From an uncultured Treponema sp. (GTDB lineage Bacteria; Spirochaetota; Spirochaetia; Treponematales; Treponemataceae): a stretch of DNA of 64,000 nt. The DNA is taken from the NCBI RefSeq assembly GCF_946187725.1, contig NZ_CAMHSK010000012.1, forward strand, positions 18,367-82,366. Direction: 5' to 3'. A model generated the notes under the pieces. The model saw nothing but the letters and a program-made list of their open reading frames with translations. It ran no database searches and was not told the origin of the DNA. This document shows positions 8,002 through 17,457 of the stretch, piece by piece (the first letter of the stretch is position 1; each line of letters opens with the position of its first letter). The position numbers and the translations under genes were made by a program.

Positions 8002-9114
8002 ATGGAAGTGAACGAAATTGATTTGTTTGACATGATTGACTTGCAGTGGTTCGCTGCGGAAGATGAAGGCAGAACCGAAGACCCTTCTGAGTATAAAATC
8101 CGTAAGGCCCGTGAAGAAGGACGGGTTGCAAAAAGTCAGGAACTCAACAGCGCAATCGTAATGCTCGTTACGGTTATCGTGCTGATTATAGCGGCACCCT
8201 ATTTCTGGAACTGGTGCGAGGAAGTTCTTGTGTTTTATTTTAATCACTCGACGGAAACAGAAATGCTTCAGAAGCGCTTTTTCTATCATTTTTTGATTTC
8301 CCTCGCAAAGATGGTTTTGCCCCTGGCTTTGTGCGGAACGGTTGCGGGCGTGCTTGGAAATTTGATTCAGAACCGGGGATTTATTTTTTCGCTAAAACCA
8401 ATAGAGCCTCAGTTTTCGAAGATTTCGCCACGAATCGGTCAGTATCTCAAAAAGACGCTGTTTTCTTTTGAAGGCGGATTTAATGTCGCAAAATCTTTTA
8501 TAAAGGTTGGTGTGGTTGCCTTTGTTTCTTTTGTCATAATCAGAATAAACCTGCCTGTAATCCTTGAATTTATAAATGCTTCAAATGTTCACAATGCGAT
8601 TGCAAAAATCGCCTGGACTGCGGCTCAAATTCTTGCGACTTGTGCGGTTGTTTTTCTTGCGATTGCGATTCCTGATTATCTCGTGCAGAAAAAGCAGTTT
8701 ATCGAGAGTATGAAAATGACCAAACAGGAAGTCAAGCAGGAATACAAGGAAATGGAAGGTGATCCTGAGGTCAAAGCTCATTTGCAGGCAGCCCAGCGGG
8801 AACTTTTGCAGCGGAATATGCCTCAGCAGGTCGCAAAATCGGATGTCGTAATCACGAACCCGACTCATTTCGCGGTCGCTTTGATGTATGATCAGGCTGT
8901 CGCCGAAGCACCTCAGGTCATGGCGAAGGGCAGTGATAATGTTGCCTTCAGAATCAAGGAGATTGCAAAAGAGCACGATGTTCCTATCGTAGAAAACAAA
9001 CCTTTGGCTCGTGGACTCTATGCACAGACTGAAATTGGTGATATAATACCTAGTGACTATTTTTCTGTTATTGCAACGATTTATAGTCAATTAGACAAAT
9101 TTAATAAAAAGTAG
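8002..9114 (+). CDS. flhB: flagellar export switch protein FlhB
   Basis: FlhB sets the substrate-specificity switch of the export apparatus. The N-terminus carries the usual EDEGRTEDPSEYKIRKAREE motif before four membrane segments (about 48-230). The cytoplasmic domain contains the self-cleavage motif NPTH within VVITNPTHFAVAL. The 370-residue length is normal; the extra first 15 residues rich in acidic and hydrophobic residues are slightly longer than usual. It is followed after 21 bases by flhA. Confidence 0.97.
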   Translation: MEVNEIDLFDMIDLQWFAAEDEGRTEDPSEYKIRKAREEGRVAKSQELNSAIVMLVTVIVLIIAAPYFWNWCEEVLVFYFNHSTETEMLQKRFFYHFLISLAKMVLPLALCGTVAGVLGNLIQNRGFIFSLKPIEPQFSKISPRIGQYLKKTLFSFEGGFNVAKSFIKVGVVAFVSFVIIRINLPVILEFINASNVHNAIAKIAWTAAQILATCAVVFLAIAIPDYLVQKKQFIESMKMTKQEVKQEYKEMEGDPEVKAHLQAAQRELLQRNMPQQVAKSDVVITNPTHFAVALMYDQAVAEAPQVMAKGSDNVAFRIKEIAKEHDVPIVENKPLARGLYAQTEIGDIIPSDYFSVIATIYSQLDKFNKK

Positions 9115-9135
9115 CTGTTTCGGGTGGGGATTTGA

Positions 9136-11295
9136 ATGGCTAGTCGTTTTAATTTAAAAAATGTTTTGGGGAACATTGAGAATCATGCTGTAGCTGCAGC
9201 CGCAATTGCGGTTGTTCTCATGCTTTTGATACCTGTTCCGGGAGTTCTTTTGGACTTCCTCATGATTGTAAATATTTCAATCTCTGTTGTCGTTCTTCTT
9301 GTTGTCCTTTACACACCGAAGTCTTCAGATTTTACTTCATTTCCCCGCGTTCTGCTTTTTGCCACCCTTTACGGTCTTGCACTCAATGTCTGTTCAACGC
9401 GCCTTATCCTTACCAAGGCTTCTGAAACAGGCTATAAATTCTTCCCAGGAAACATGCTCAAGGCATTTTCTTCTATTGTAACAGGTGATAATCCGATGAA
9501 TCCTTCAACCACCGGTCTTGTTATCGGTATGGTCATTTTCATCATTTTGATTATTATTCAGGTCATCGTAATCACAAAAGGTGCTACGCGTGTTTCTGAG
9601 GTTGCTGCACGATTCAGTTTGGACGCAATGAACCAGAAATTCTTCGCTGTTGATTCAGAACTCAATTCCGGCTACATCACTGACGAGCAGGCACGCGACA
9701 AAAAAGCGGCCATTCAGCGTGACATCGACTTTTATTCAAGCATGGACGGTGCTTCAAAGTTTGTAAGTGGTAATGTTAAGGCTGGTATTTTCATCACTGC
9801 GATTGACTTGATTGCAGGCATTATCGCCGGTGTTGCAATTGGCGGAATGCAATTTGGTGATGCGGCAAGCACTTATTCACGCCTTACAATCGGTGACGGT
9901 CTTTTGGGGCAGCTTCCTTCGCTTCTTCTTTCTTTTGCTACAGGTCTCATCGTTACCGGTAATTCTTCGGAAGAGGTTCTCGGTTCTCAGCTTAAAAAAC
10001 AGTTTACTGCAAGCGGTTATGTCTACATTATCACTGGTGTAACACTTGCTCTCATGAGCCTTATCCCGAATTTTCCGTGGTATCTTCTCCTTCCTGTTGG
10101 CGCTCTTTTCGTTTTTTACGGTTATCGTCTTATTAAGAGCGAAAAGGCTTCTTTTGCGAAAAAACTCGAAGAAGAGCAGAATGCAAAAAACAAAAAGGCA
10201 AATGCTTCTGGTGAAGAAATTAGTCCAATCGTTCCTCTTGATGCCCTTTCTCTTGAACTTGGATACGCTCTTATCCCGCTTGTTGATAAAGAAAAAGGTG
10301 CGGAACTTCTTGAGCGAATTACGCGAATCCGTCGTGAAGCAGGCCTTGATTTGGGGCTTGTCGTTCCGAAAATCCGAATTATTGACAATATGACGCTTGC
10401 GCCGGACGAATACAGTTTTAAAATCAAGGGAATTGAAGCTGGCCGTGCAAAAATCAAGCTTGGTTACTATATGTGCATGAACACAGGTGCTGCCACTGAA
10501 GAAATAAAGGGTGAGAAGACCGTGGACCCTGCATTTGGTGTTCCGGCTGTATGGGTTAGTGAGGATATGCGTTCTGAGGCAGAGCGTGCCGGTTATGCGG
10601 TCGTTGATCCACCGACCATCATTGCAACGCATATTACAGAAATTATCCGTGCACATGCGGCAGAAATTCTTGGTCGTCTTGAAACTAAGGCAATCATTGA
10701 TAAGCTCAAGGATACTGCAAATACCAATTCGAATCCTGTTGTTGTTGATGAAGTCCTCAATACATACAAATACACTTACGGTGAAATTGAACATGTTTTG
10801 CAGGGATTGCTTAAAGAACAGGTTTCAATCCGCAATATCGTGGCTATTCTGGAAACCCTTGCAAATTACGGAAATATGCCGCATAACAACTGGCTTCTTA
10901 TCGAAAAAGTTCGTGAAGCTCTTGGACTTCAAATTTGTCTGCAGTATGTTGACCCGCATGACCCGAACAAAAAACTGTCTGTATTGCAGGTTTCCCAGTC
11001 TGCGTCAGAAAAAATCATGCAGCACTGCGTTGTGCCTAACGATGGAGGGCAGCCGTTTGTTGCCTTCGATCCGGTTGATGGCCGCAAGTGGATATCTTCT
11101 GTGAGTGCGGCCGTTGTTTCCGCAAAGGAACGGAACTATCTGCCGATTCTTCTGGCTCCTAATGCGGAAGTTCGTCAGCTTGTACACAATTCAATCAGTC
11201 GGGAGATACCGGGAATTGCTGTGCTTTCATTAAATGAGGTCGTTGCGGCGGGCTCTAATATTAACTTGGAGATTATTGGAGAAATAAATGTATAA
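9136..11295 (+). CDS. flhA: flagellar export protein FlhA
   Basis: FlhA is the nonameric export ring that docks chaperone-substrate complexes. Of the 719 residues, about 1-330 are eight membrane segments including the FHIPEP-family loop (GYITDEQARDKKAAIQRDID) and the rest is the cytosolic domain (for example VVDPPTIIATHITEII and NWLLIEKVREALG). It overlaps flhF by 8 bases. Confidence 0.98.
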   Translation: MASRFNLKNVLGNIENHAVAAAAIAVVLMLLIPVPGVLLDFLMIVNISISVVVLLVVLYTPKSSDFTSFPRVLLFATLYGLALNVCSTRLILTKASETGYKFFPGNMLKAFSSIVTGDNPMNPSTTGLVIGMVIFIILIIIQVIVITKGATRVSEVAARFSLDAMNQKFFAVDSELNSGYITDEQARDKKAAIQRDIDFYSSMDGASKFVSGNVKAGIFITAIDLIAGIIAGVAIGGMQFGDAASTYSRLTIGDGLLGQLPSLLLSFATGLIVTGNSSEEVLGSQLKKQFTASGYVYIITGVTLALMSLIPNFPWYLLLPVGALFVFYGYRLIKSEKASFAKKLEEEQNAKNKKANASGEEISPIVPLDALSLELGYALIPLVDKEKGAELLERITRIRREAGLDLGLVVPKIRIIDNMTLAPDEYSFKIKGIEAGRAKIKLGYYMCMNTGAATEEIKGEKTVDPAFGVPAVWVSEDMRSEAERAGYAVVDPPTIIATHITEIIRAHAAEILGRLETKAIIDKLKDTANTNSNPVVVDEVLNTYKYTYGEIEHVLQGLLKEQVSIRNIVAILETLANYGNMPHNNWLLIEKVREALGLQICLQYVDPHDPNKKLSVLQVSQSASEKIMQHCVVPNDGGQPFVAFDPVDGRKWISSVSAAVVSAKERNYLPILLAPNAEVRQLVHNSISREIPGIAVLSLNEVVAAGSNINLEIIGEINV

Positions 11296-12571
11296 AGATT
11301 CTTATGCTTTGACCGCTGAGAAAAATCCCAAACTGCCTCTTTATGGTTCAACTCCAGGCTATACGCGCCCAGATGATGAAATGCAGACCATTGTTGGCAG
11401 AAATTATGATGATTGCATGGACAAATTGCTCAAAGCCTATGGTCATAATTTTGAAATTCTTGGCAAGCGTCCGATTTTGAAGCCGGGCTTTTTTGGTTTT
11501 GGCCAGAAAGAACTTTATGAAGTTCGTTATACAGTCGGGCTTAAAAAGTCCGTTCCTGTGCAGAAGTCTTTTCAGGAAAGTCGTGATGAAATTCTGCAGA
11601 AATCGGGTTCTTCCGTAACGAATACGATTCAAATCGCCAATATCGATAAAAAACTCGAAGAAATGAAGAAGGTCTTTGAGGAGTCAATGAAAAATATTGC
11701 AGAAGCGACAAATGCCGGCGACAAGCCTGTTTCGATTCAGAAAATCGAAGAGCTTCTTCAGAACAATGAATTTACTTTTGCGTACATAAACAAGATTTCT
11801 ACAAGACTTCGCTCTGAGTTAACGGTTGAAGAACTTGAAAATTTTGAACTTGTACAGGAAAAAGTTGTCGACTGGATTGGTGAATCAATAAAAATCGCTC
11901 CGAAAGTGATGCACACTTATCCCCATGTCATAATCGTTGTCGGACCGACCGGAGTTGGAAAAACTACTACCATTGCAAAATTTGCCGTCAATCTCATAAA
12001 AGAAGCTCACGAAAAAGACCAGCCGCGTCCTCGTGTCAGGATGCTTACAACTGACCATACTCGTGTTGGTGCAGTTGAGCAGATTAAACGATATGGCGAT
12101 GTCATGGAGATTGAGGTTGATAAGGCCGAAACTGCCGCCGATGTAAAAAAAATATATGACACTTATAAAGAAAATCTGGATGTTCTTTTCATTGATACTC
12201 CAGGTTACAGCCCTAAGGATTTTGAGAATCTAGGTAAAATGAGGAAGATGCTTGAAGTCCAGGGAATTCATCCTGAAGTGTTCCTTGCCGCAAATGCTTC
12301 ATCAAAGGCTATGGATTTAATCTCAATCATTCAGAATTACGAAGTGTTCAATTTTTCTTCAGTAATCATTACGAAATGGGATGAGACAAGCGCAATCGGA
12401 AATGTCATCAGCGTACTTTCCGAAAAGGGCAAGTCTATTTCATATATAACTGACGGTCAGACTGTCACGAAAAACATCGAGCGTGCTTCTGTAGTCAGAT
12501 TTTTGACAAATTTACATGATTTCAATATTGATCGTAATCATATAGACGCAAAATTCCCGGAGGAAAAGTAA
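11288..12571 (+). CDS. flhF: SRP-type GTPase FlhF
   Basis: FlhF is an SRP54-like GTPase that controls where and how many flagella are built. The N-terminal ~200 residues are a divergent B domain, followed by the NG domain with the P-loop VGPTGVGKTTTIAKFAVN, the G2/G3 region TTDHTRVGAVEQI and FIDTPGYSPKD, and ITKWDETSAIG toward the end. The length of 427 is normal. It overlaps flhA and ends one base before flhG, its usual antagonist. Confidence 0.95.
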   Translation: MYKDSYALTAEKNPKLPLYGSTPGYTRPDDEMQTIVGRNYDDCMDKLLKAYGHNFEILGKRPILKPGFFGFGQKELYEVRYTVGLKKSVPVQKSFQESRDEILQKSGSSVTNTIQIANIDKKLEEMKKVFEESMKNIAEATNAGDKPVSIQKIEELLQNNEFTFAYINKISTRLRSELTVEELENFELVQEKVVDWIGESIKIAPKVMHTYPHVIIVVGPTGVGKTTTIAKFAVNLIKEAHEKDQPRPRVRMLTTDHTRVGAVEQIKRYGDVMEIEVDKAETAADVKKIYDTYKENLDVLFIDTPGYSPKDFENLGKMRKMLEVQGIHPEVFLAANASSKAMDLISIIQNYEVFNFSSVIITKWDETSAIGNVISVLSEKGKSISYITDGQTVTKNIERASVVRFLTNLHDFNIDRNHIDAKFPEEK

Positions 12572-12572
12572 A

Positions 12573-13418
12573 ATGGAAGATCAGGCACAGGAACTCAAAG
12601 AGATGATGTCTAATAACCGTAAAACAAGGATTATCGCGATTACGAGTGGTAAAGGCGGCGTTGGAAAATCTAACCTGTCCGTAAACATGGCGATTGCCTA
12701 TGCCCAGCAGGGAAAAAAAGTTATCTTGATTGACGGTGATCTTGGAATGGCGAATGTCAATGTTCTTATGAATATTGTACCGCAATACAATCTCATGCAG
12801 GTTATCAATAAGCAGAAGACTATGCAGGAAATCATCACTGACACAGAATTCGGCATTAAATTCATCGCTGGTGCGAACGGATTTTCAAAAATCGCTAACC
12901 TTACAGTTGATGAGCTTGATTACTTTGCAAAACAGTTTGCAATGCTCGGAAATGCCGACATAATTCTTATTGATACTGGTGCTGGTATCGCAAACAATGT
13001 CCTTCAATTCGTAGCGGCCGCAGATGAAGTCTATGTCGTTACGACTCCGGAGCCTACAGCAATTACTGACGCGTATGGAATCATCAAAATCATCACTACG
13101 GAACTTGTTGATCGTGAGATGAATATAAAACTCCTTGTAAACCGTGTTCATTCTGCAGATGAAGGAAAGCGAATTTCTGAGCGAATCATCAATATTGCTG
13201 CTCAGTTCTTGAATTACAAAGTTGATTACATTGGTTTCGTTTATGACGATCCTGTTGTTCAGGCTTCCGTAATCAGACAGAAACCGTTTATTGTTGTCAA
13301 TCCGACTTCAAAACCGGCACAGTGCATTAAGCATATTGTCGGCCGAATCGAAAAGAGTGACAACGGAACATCTGAGGGCGTTGCTAACTTCCTCAAAAAA
13401 TTTTTGCGTAAAAGCTGA
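12573..13418 (+). CDS. flhG: MinD/ParA-type ATPase FlhG (FleN)
   Basis: FlhG limits flagellar number by stimulating FlhF GTPase activity. The 281 residues have the deviant Walker A motif TSGKGGVGKSNLSVN at about 25-39, the DGDLGMANVNV motif, and IILIDTGAGI as the Walker B-like strand. The N-terminus holds a short Gln/Glu helix (DQAQELKEMM) where FlhF-activating residues lie in homologues. AGGAGGA-like purines precede the ATG. A hairpin follows. Confidence 0.95.
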   Translation: MEDQAQELKEMMSNNRKTRIIAITSGKGGVGKSNLSVNMAIAYAQQGKKVILIDGDLGMANVNVLMNIVPQYNLMQVINKQKTMQEIITDTEFGIKFIAGANGFSKIANLTVDELDYFAKQFAMLGNADIILIDTGAGIANNVLQFVAAADEVYVVTTPEPTAITDAYGIIKIITTELVDREMNIKLLVNRVHSADEGKRISERIINIAAQFLNYKVDYIGFVYDDPVVQASVIRQKPFIVVNPTSKPAQCIKHIVGRIEKSDNGTSEGVANFLKKFLRKS

Positions 13419-13422
13419 TTTT

Positions 13423-13466
13423 AGAACTTTTCGGAAGATGTAGTTTTCCGGAAAGTTCTATTGTTT
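13423..13466 (+). terminator. terminator-like hairpin after flhG
   Basis: AGAACTTTTCGG at 13423-13434 pairs with CCGGAAAGTTCT at 13448-13459 over 12 pairs with one G-T wobble and a 13-base loop. The following T-run is weak (ATTGTTTT), so termination may be partial. Confidence 0.6.
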
Positions 13467-13492
13467 TGAAAGCCTATTTTAATAGAAAAATC

Positions 13493-13521
13493 TTGACCGA
13501 ATGAATTTTCTGATTTAAACT
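13493..13521 (+). promoter_or_regulatory. candidate sigma-70 promoter for the fliA unit
   Basis: TTGACC at 13493-13498 and TAAACT at 13516-13521 are separated by 17 bases. It lies just after the flhG hairpin and 19 bases before the next ATG (with GGGAGGA as ribosome site), which supports a second transcription unit starting here. Confidence 0.6.
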
Positions 13522-13540
13522 TATATATGGGAGGAAAAAA

Positions 13541-14335
13541 ATGATAAACCCGAAGAATATATGCATTGCTGCCGTAGTCGGGTTTTTTATGTCTTTTTTT
13601 ATAGGACTGTTTTCTGATGTTCATTTTTTTAATGTCGTAATTCGTGCGCTGCTTTCTGGCCTCGGACTTGCGGTTTTATGTGTCGGAATCAGTTTTATTT
13701 ATCAAAAATTCCTCTCCAATGACAACGCTTCTTTTTCTTCTGATGCAGACCTTTCTTCTCAGAAAACTGTAACAGGTGGTGTTGTTAATATTGTAGTTGA
13801 TGATTCAAATCTCGAAGATGACGGCAATTCGCCTAAATTCAATGTTATGAACAATCATCATTCTGATTTGGCGAAGCCTGCTGCTCCAGAACAGCCTGCC
13901 AGTGAGCAGCCGGAAAGTCCTGCATTTAATGCAGTTTCTGCCTCTGAGTCTGTTCCTGACAATGCAGAGGATTCTTCGTTTAAACCTGTTAGCCTGGCAT
14001 CTGCTGCACCTGCTGTTTCTTCAGCTGAGGCAGCTCCGGTTACACCGGCATCAACTCCAGCTCCTTCAGCTTCTGCTGAAGCAAAACCTGTTTCTCCTGA
14101 AGAAGCTGTTTCGGGAAGTCCTGATTCTTTGGATGAACTTCCTGATTTGGGTGGCATGGGTTCAGAGATTGGAACGGTCAGTTCACCTTCCAATTATGGA
14201 AGTAATTCTTCTGCGGAAGTTATACAGGATACTGAATTTGCCACTGGCGGTTCAAAATTAAAGGAACAGCCGATTAGTGGAGATACGAATGTCATGGCAA
14301 AGGCCATTCAGACCTTGCTTGCGCGAGAGAACTAA
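13541..14335 (+). CDS. uncharacterised membrane protein in the flagellar cluster
   Basis: 264 residues, no family recognised. Two hydrophobic helices (about 7-25 and 33-55) anchor the N-terminus; the rest is a low-complexity tail of Ser, Ala, Pro and Glu (about 105-215), then a short conserved-looking end (MAKAIQTLLAREN). There is no signal cleavage site, so the tail is probably cytoplasmic. GGGAGGA precedes the ATG. It stands between flhG and the flagellar sigma factor, so a role in flagellar assembly or its control is plausible but is inferred from position only. Confidence 0.8.
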   Translation: MINPKNICIAAVVGFFMSFFIGLFSDVHFFNVVIRALLSGLGLAVLCVGISFIYQKFLSNDNASFSSDADLSSQKTVTGGVVNIVVDDSNLEDDGNSPKFNVMNNHHSDLAKPAAPEQPASEQPESPAFNAVSASESVPDNAEDSSFKPVSLASAAPAVSSAEAAPVTPASTPAPSASAEAKPVSPEEAVSGSPDSLDELPDLGGMGSEIGTVSSPSNYGSNSSAEVIQDTEFATGGSKLKEQPISGDTNVMAKAIQTLLAREN

Positions 14336-14350
14336 TAAAAAAAGGGTAAT

Positions 14351-15151
14351 ATGATGGATAATACAAAAACGCAATTTATCAATGATGAAGAGGAAGACGC
14401 ACTCTGGGGAGAATTCAAAAAATCAAAGTCCGACGCCTTGCGGGATAAAATTATCCGTAAATATATGCCTTTGGTAAAATATGTTGCCGGTAAGGTTTCC
14501 GTTGGGCTTCCTGCTAGCATGGAATTTGATGATTTAGTTGGATTCGGCCAATTCGGGCTTCTTGACGCCATAAGTAAATATGATTTGGATAAGAAAGTTA
14601 AGTTCAAAACTTATGCTGTCACTCGAATCCGTGGTGCAATCTTCGATGAAATGAGGCAGCTTGACTGGGTGCCTCGTTCTGTCCGTCAGAAATCGCGTGA
14701 AATTGAAGATGTAATTGCAGGCTTGGAATCTAAGCTTTCCCGCCCTGCCACTGATGAAGAAATTGCAAAAGAAATGAACCTCAGCGTTGATGAATATCAG
14801 CATACAGTTATGAAAGTCAGCGGTACATCTGTTCTTTCATTAAACGATGTGTGGTATTCTGGTGATGATTCAGATCATCTTTCAATCGGAGATTCAATTG
14901 AGTCGCCGCAGAGCCTTAATCCTGATGTTCAGGTTGAACGCGAAGAAATCCGCAAAGTTATTATTCAGGCAATTAATGAACTTCCCGAAAAAGAAAAAAT
15001 GGTCATCGTTCTTTACTATCATGAAGATTTGACTTTCAAGGAAATCGGTCAGGTTCTTGATGTTTCCGAATCAAGAATCTCCCAGCTTCACTCTAATGCC
15101 AACTTGCATTTGCGTGCGAAACTCACTAATTTCAGGAAAGGAATTTTCTAA
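14351..15151 (+). CDS. fliA: flagellar RNA polymerase sigma factor (FliA/WhiG type)
   Basis: A sigma-28 family factor for late flagellar genes, 266 residues. Region 2 is seen in MPLVKYVAGKV, FDDLVGFGQFGLLDAISKYD and KTYAVTRIRGAIFDEMRQLD; region 3 follows (VPRSVRQKSREIE), and region 4 ends with LTFKEIGQVLDVSESRISQL as the -35-binding helix-turn-helix. Two adjacent ATG codons are possible starts; the first is given. The stop is three bases before fapA, so the two are likely coupled. Confidence 0.96.
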   Translation: MMDNTKTQFINDEEEDALWGEFKKSKSDALRDKIIRKYMPLVKYVAGKVSVGLPASMEFDDLVGFGQFGLLDAISKYDLDKKVKFKTYAVTRIRGAIFDEMRQLDWVPRSVRQKSREIEDVIAGLESKLSRPATDEEIAKEMNLSVDEYQHTVMKVSGTSVLSLNDVWYSGDDSDHLSIGDSIESPQSLNPDVQVEREEIRKVIIQAINELPEKEKMVIVLYYHEDLTFKEIGQVLDVSESRISQLHSNANLHLRAKLTNFRKGIF

Positions 15152-15154
15152 AAA

Positions 15155-17119
15155 ATGGTAACTCTTGAAGCGATTCGTAAAGATATGGCAGGTTTTCTCG
15201 AAAAGGATAAAGAAATTCATTTCGTTGAAGTCCGTGCAGACACTCTTGATGAGGCACTTGCCGATGCTGCCGTTCAATTTGATACTCGTGTAGCCAATCT
15301 TGAATATGAGGTTGTTGAGCGCGGATTTGACGGTTTTTTGGGAATCGCAAAGAAACCCTGGCTTCTAAAAGTTTACCAGAATCCAGAAATGGTTAAAAAG
15401 GTCGTTGTTGGTAAGAACGGTGAGGTTGCTGATTCAGAAGACGAAGAGAGTGTCGAAAAGCATGTTTCCCGCGATGGCGAATACTTTATTCATCACTTCG
15501 GCAACGATATCGTGCTCAAGGTTACCCTTCCAATTGGAGAAGGGCATCCTGTTGACAGTGAAGTTGTTCTTGAAGATTTAAACCGCCCTGATACAAAGAA
15601 TTTTGATGCTGAAAAGGTTCGTTTTATTGTTAAAAATGGAAGTAACGGTGAATATGTTATTATCGGTGAATACAATCATGAACCGTCAGCTGATGCTATT
15701 TTTGTAATTGATATTACGAATGATGAGTTAAAAGCGACCGCGACAATCAATCCGCCTTCTCTTGGAGGCGCCGACATTACTGCCGAGCAAATCAAAATTG
15801 CCCTTAATAAACAGGGAGTCGTTGCCGGTATTTCGGACGAAAAAATTTCTGCATTGGTTGATAAGCCAAATTATAATGAGCCGGTCGTTGTCGCAGAGGC
15901 AGTGCTTCCTGTCGATGGAAAAGATGCTTATATTACATACAATTTTGAAACTGACCGTTCTAAATTAAAGGCAAAACAGGCTGCAAACGGGCAGGTTGAC
16001 TTTAAGGAACTTAACCTTATTCAAAATGTTGTTGAAGGTCAGCCTCTTGCACAAAAAATGCTTGCTGAGCAGGGAAAAGCCGGCAAAACTCTTTATGGAC
16101 GATATCTTGAAGCTAAAAACGGTCGTGATATTCCGCTTCCTCTTGGAAAAAATGTCCGTGTCGATATGGACGGGCGCACGATTCTTGCGGCTACAAATGG
16201 TCAGGTTCTTCTTATTAACGATAAAGTTTGTGTTGAGCCAATCATGGAAGTTGATGGTGTCAACATTAAAACAGGAAACATTACTTTCCTTGGAACAGTC
16301 ATTGTCAAAGGTTCCGTGGAAGATGGTTTCAATGTCAAGGCTTCTGGCAATATCGAAGTATCCGGCACGGTTGGAAAGTGTACTCTTGAATCAGACGGTG
16401 ATATTATTGTTTCCAGCGGTATTATCGGGCGTGATGAAGGAAGAATTGTCTGTGGCGGCTCTCTGTGGGCAAAATTCATTCAGAATACTACAGTTCAAGT
16501 CGAAGAAAACATCATCGTAATTGATTCAATTATGAACAGTGATGTTTCTGCCCAAAAGAAAATTATTCTTAACGGAAAGCGTGCTCAAATCACTGGTGGA
16601 AAGATTTTCGCGACAGAGGCTGTTATTGCGAAGAATATCGGCTCTGAAGGCGGGGGTACAGAAACTTCAATCTCTGTAGGTTACGATCCTCGTGCAAAAA
16701 AGCGGCTTGAAGAACTGCTTGAAATGCAGAACAGCAATATAAAAATTCTTGATGAACTTGAACTGAACATCGCTACTCTTGAAAACATGAAGAAAGTTCG
16801 TAAAAATCTTCCAAAAGAAAAAGAGGAGAGCTTGTTCCATCTTAACGAGCAGAAGAGCGAAATCATCGAAGAAAACTTTCAGTACAATGCTGAAATCGAA
16901 AAGATACAGGCCCGCTTGCGTGAGCTTAAAAACATCGGAAAGGTTTATGCGGCAGGCAATGTATATTCTGGCGTAAAAATTTATGTCCGCGATGAAAAGG
17001 ATGAGGTTCGTGCTGATACAAAGAGTGTTATTTTCTTCTATGAAAATGGCTTTGTCCGCCGAGGAAAGTATGAGCAGCCGAATATGGATGACATAAAAGG
17101 TCCTGAGGGGTACAGCTAA
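15155..17119 (+). CDS. fapA: FapA/DUF342 family polymer-forming protein
   Basis: 654 residues. The N-terminus (about 1-75) resembles the Jag-N domain, with the motif GFDGFLGIAKKPW at 57-69. The middle is the FapA/DUF342 region with a right-handed beta-helix core; its repeats show in GNITFLGTVIVKGSVEDGF, VKASGNIEVSGTVGKC and LESDGDIIVSSGIIG. The last ~130 residues are helical (ELLEMQNSNIKILDELELN) and end in a small beta segment. FapA in Vibrio affects flagellar placement or signalling; the role here is inferred from the family and from being coupled to the sigma factor. Its stop overlaps the next start (TAATGG). Confidence 0.9.
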   Translation: MVTLEAIRKDMAGFLEKDKEIHFVEVRADTLDEALADAAVQFDTRVANLEYEVVERGFDGFLGIAKKPWLLKVYQNPEMVKKVVVGKNGEVADSEDEESVEKHVSRDGEYFIHHFGNDIVLKVTLPIGEGHPVDSEVVLEDLNRPDTKNFDAEKVRFIVKNGSNGEYVIIGEYNHEPSADAIFVIDITNDELKATATINPPSLGGADITAEQIKIALNKQGVVAGISDEKISALVDKPNYNEPVVVAEAVLPVDGKDAYITYNFETDRSKLKAKQAANGQVDFKELNLIQNVVEGQPLAQKMLAEQGKAGKTLYGRYLEAKNGRDIPLPLGKNVRVDMDGRTILAATNGQVLLINDKVCVEPIMEVDGVNIKTGNITFLGTVIVKGSVEDGFNVKASGNIEVSGTVGKCTLESDGDIIVSSGIIGRDEGRIVCGGSLWAKFIQNTTVQVEENIIVIDSIMNSDVSAQKKIILNGKRAQITGGKIFATEAVIAKNIGSEGGGTETSISVGYDPRAKKRLEELLEMQNSNIKILDELELNIATLENMKKVRKNLPKEKEESLFHLNEQKSEIIEENFQYNAEIEKIQARLRELKNIGKVYAAGNVYSGVKIYVRDEKDEVRADTKSVIFFYENGFVRRGKYEQPNMDDIKGPEGYS

Positions 17120-17451
17120 TGGGTGTTTCTCCAATAGATTTGCAGACAATGTATGCGAATATGAATAATATTGCGCGTACAGTTGCGCATCAGCAGCAGG
17201 GGGCAGTTCTCGCTCAGCAGCTTCAGGAGTCCAAAATAATCCAGCAGAATGCCGAAAAGGCGGCAACTGTTCACAAAGCTGCAGACAACGAAGCAAAATC
17301 TTCGCATATAAATGATGAAGGTCATCACAGTGATTCTGGTTATGGTTCGCATGGAAAAAAGCGGAATCCTCAAAAAAACGATGATGAAGTGAAGACCGAA
17401 AATGAACTTCGGGAAACATATCTTGGAAGGCATATTAATATAGAAAGGTAG
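17119..17451 (+). CDS. small uncharacterised protein coupled to fapA
   Basis: 110 residues, no recognised family. The first half is helical and Gln/Ala-rich (MGVSPIDLQTMYANMNNIA, then VAHQQQGAVLAQQLQ), the second half highly polar and His/Lys/Asp-rich (NDEGHHSDSGYGSHGKKRN), ending in LRETYLGRHINIER. There is no signal or membrane segment. The start codon overlaps the fapA stop and the gene is 6 bases before the next one, so it belongs to the motility unit. Function unknown. Confidence 0.82.
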   Translation: MGVSPIDLQTMYANMNNIARTVAHQQQGAVLAQQLQESKIIQQNAEKAATVHKAADNEAKSSHINDEGHHSDSGYGSHGKKRNPQKNDDEVKTENELRETYLGRHINIER

Positions 17452-17457
17452 AGATTA

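Noticed and set aside
9877..10794. 305-codon open frame antisense to flhA
   Set aside because: flhA is certain on the other strand; the long frame arises from its codon bias.
13858..14193. Open frames in all readings across the Ser/Ala/Pro-rich tail
   Set aside because: Caused by the low-complexity codons of the membrane protein; only the frame with its promoter and ribosome site is kept.
16667..17419. 250-codon minus-strand frame over the end of fapA and the next gene
   Set aside because: It overlaps two well-placed coupled genes, and has low-complexity His/Phe/Leu content typical of antisense frames.
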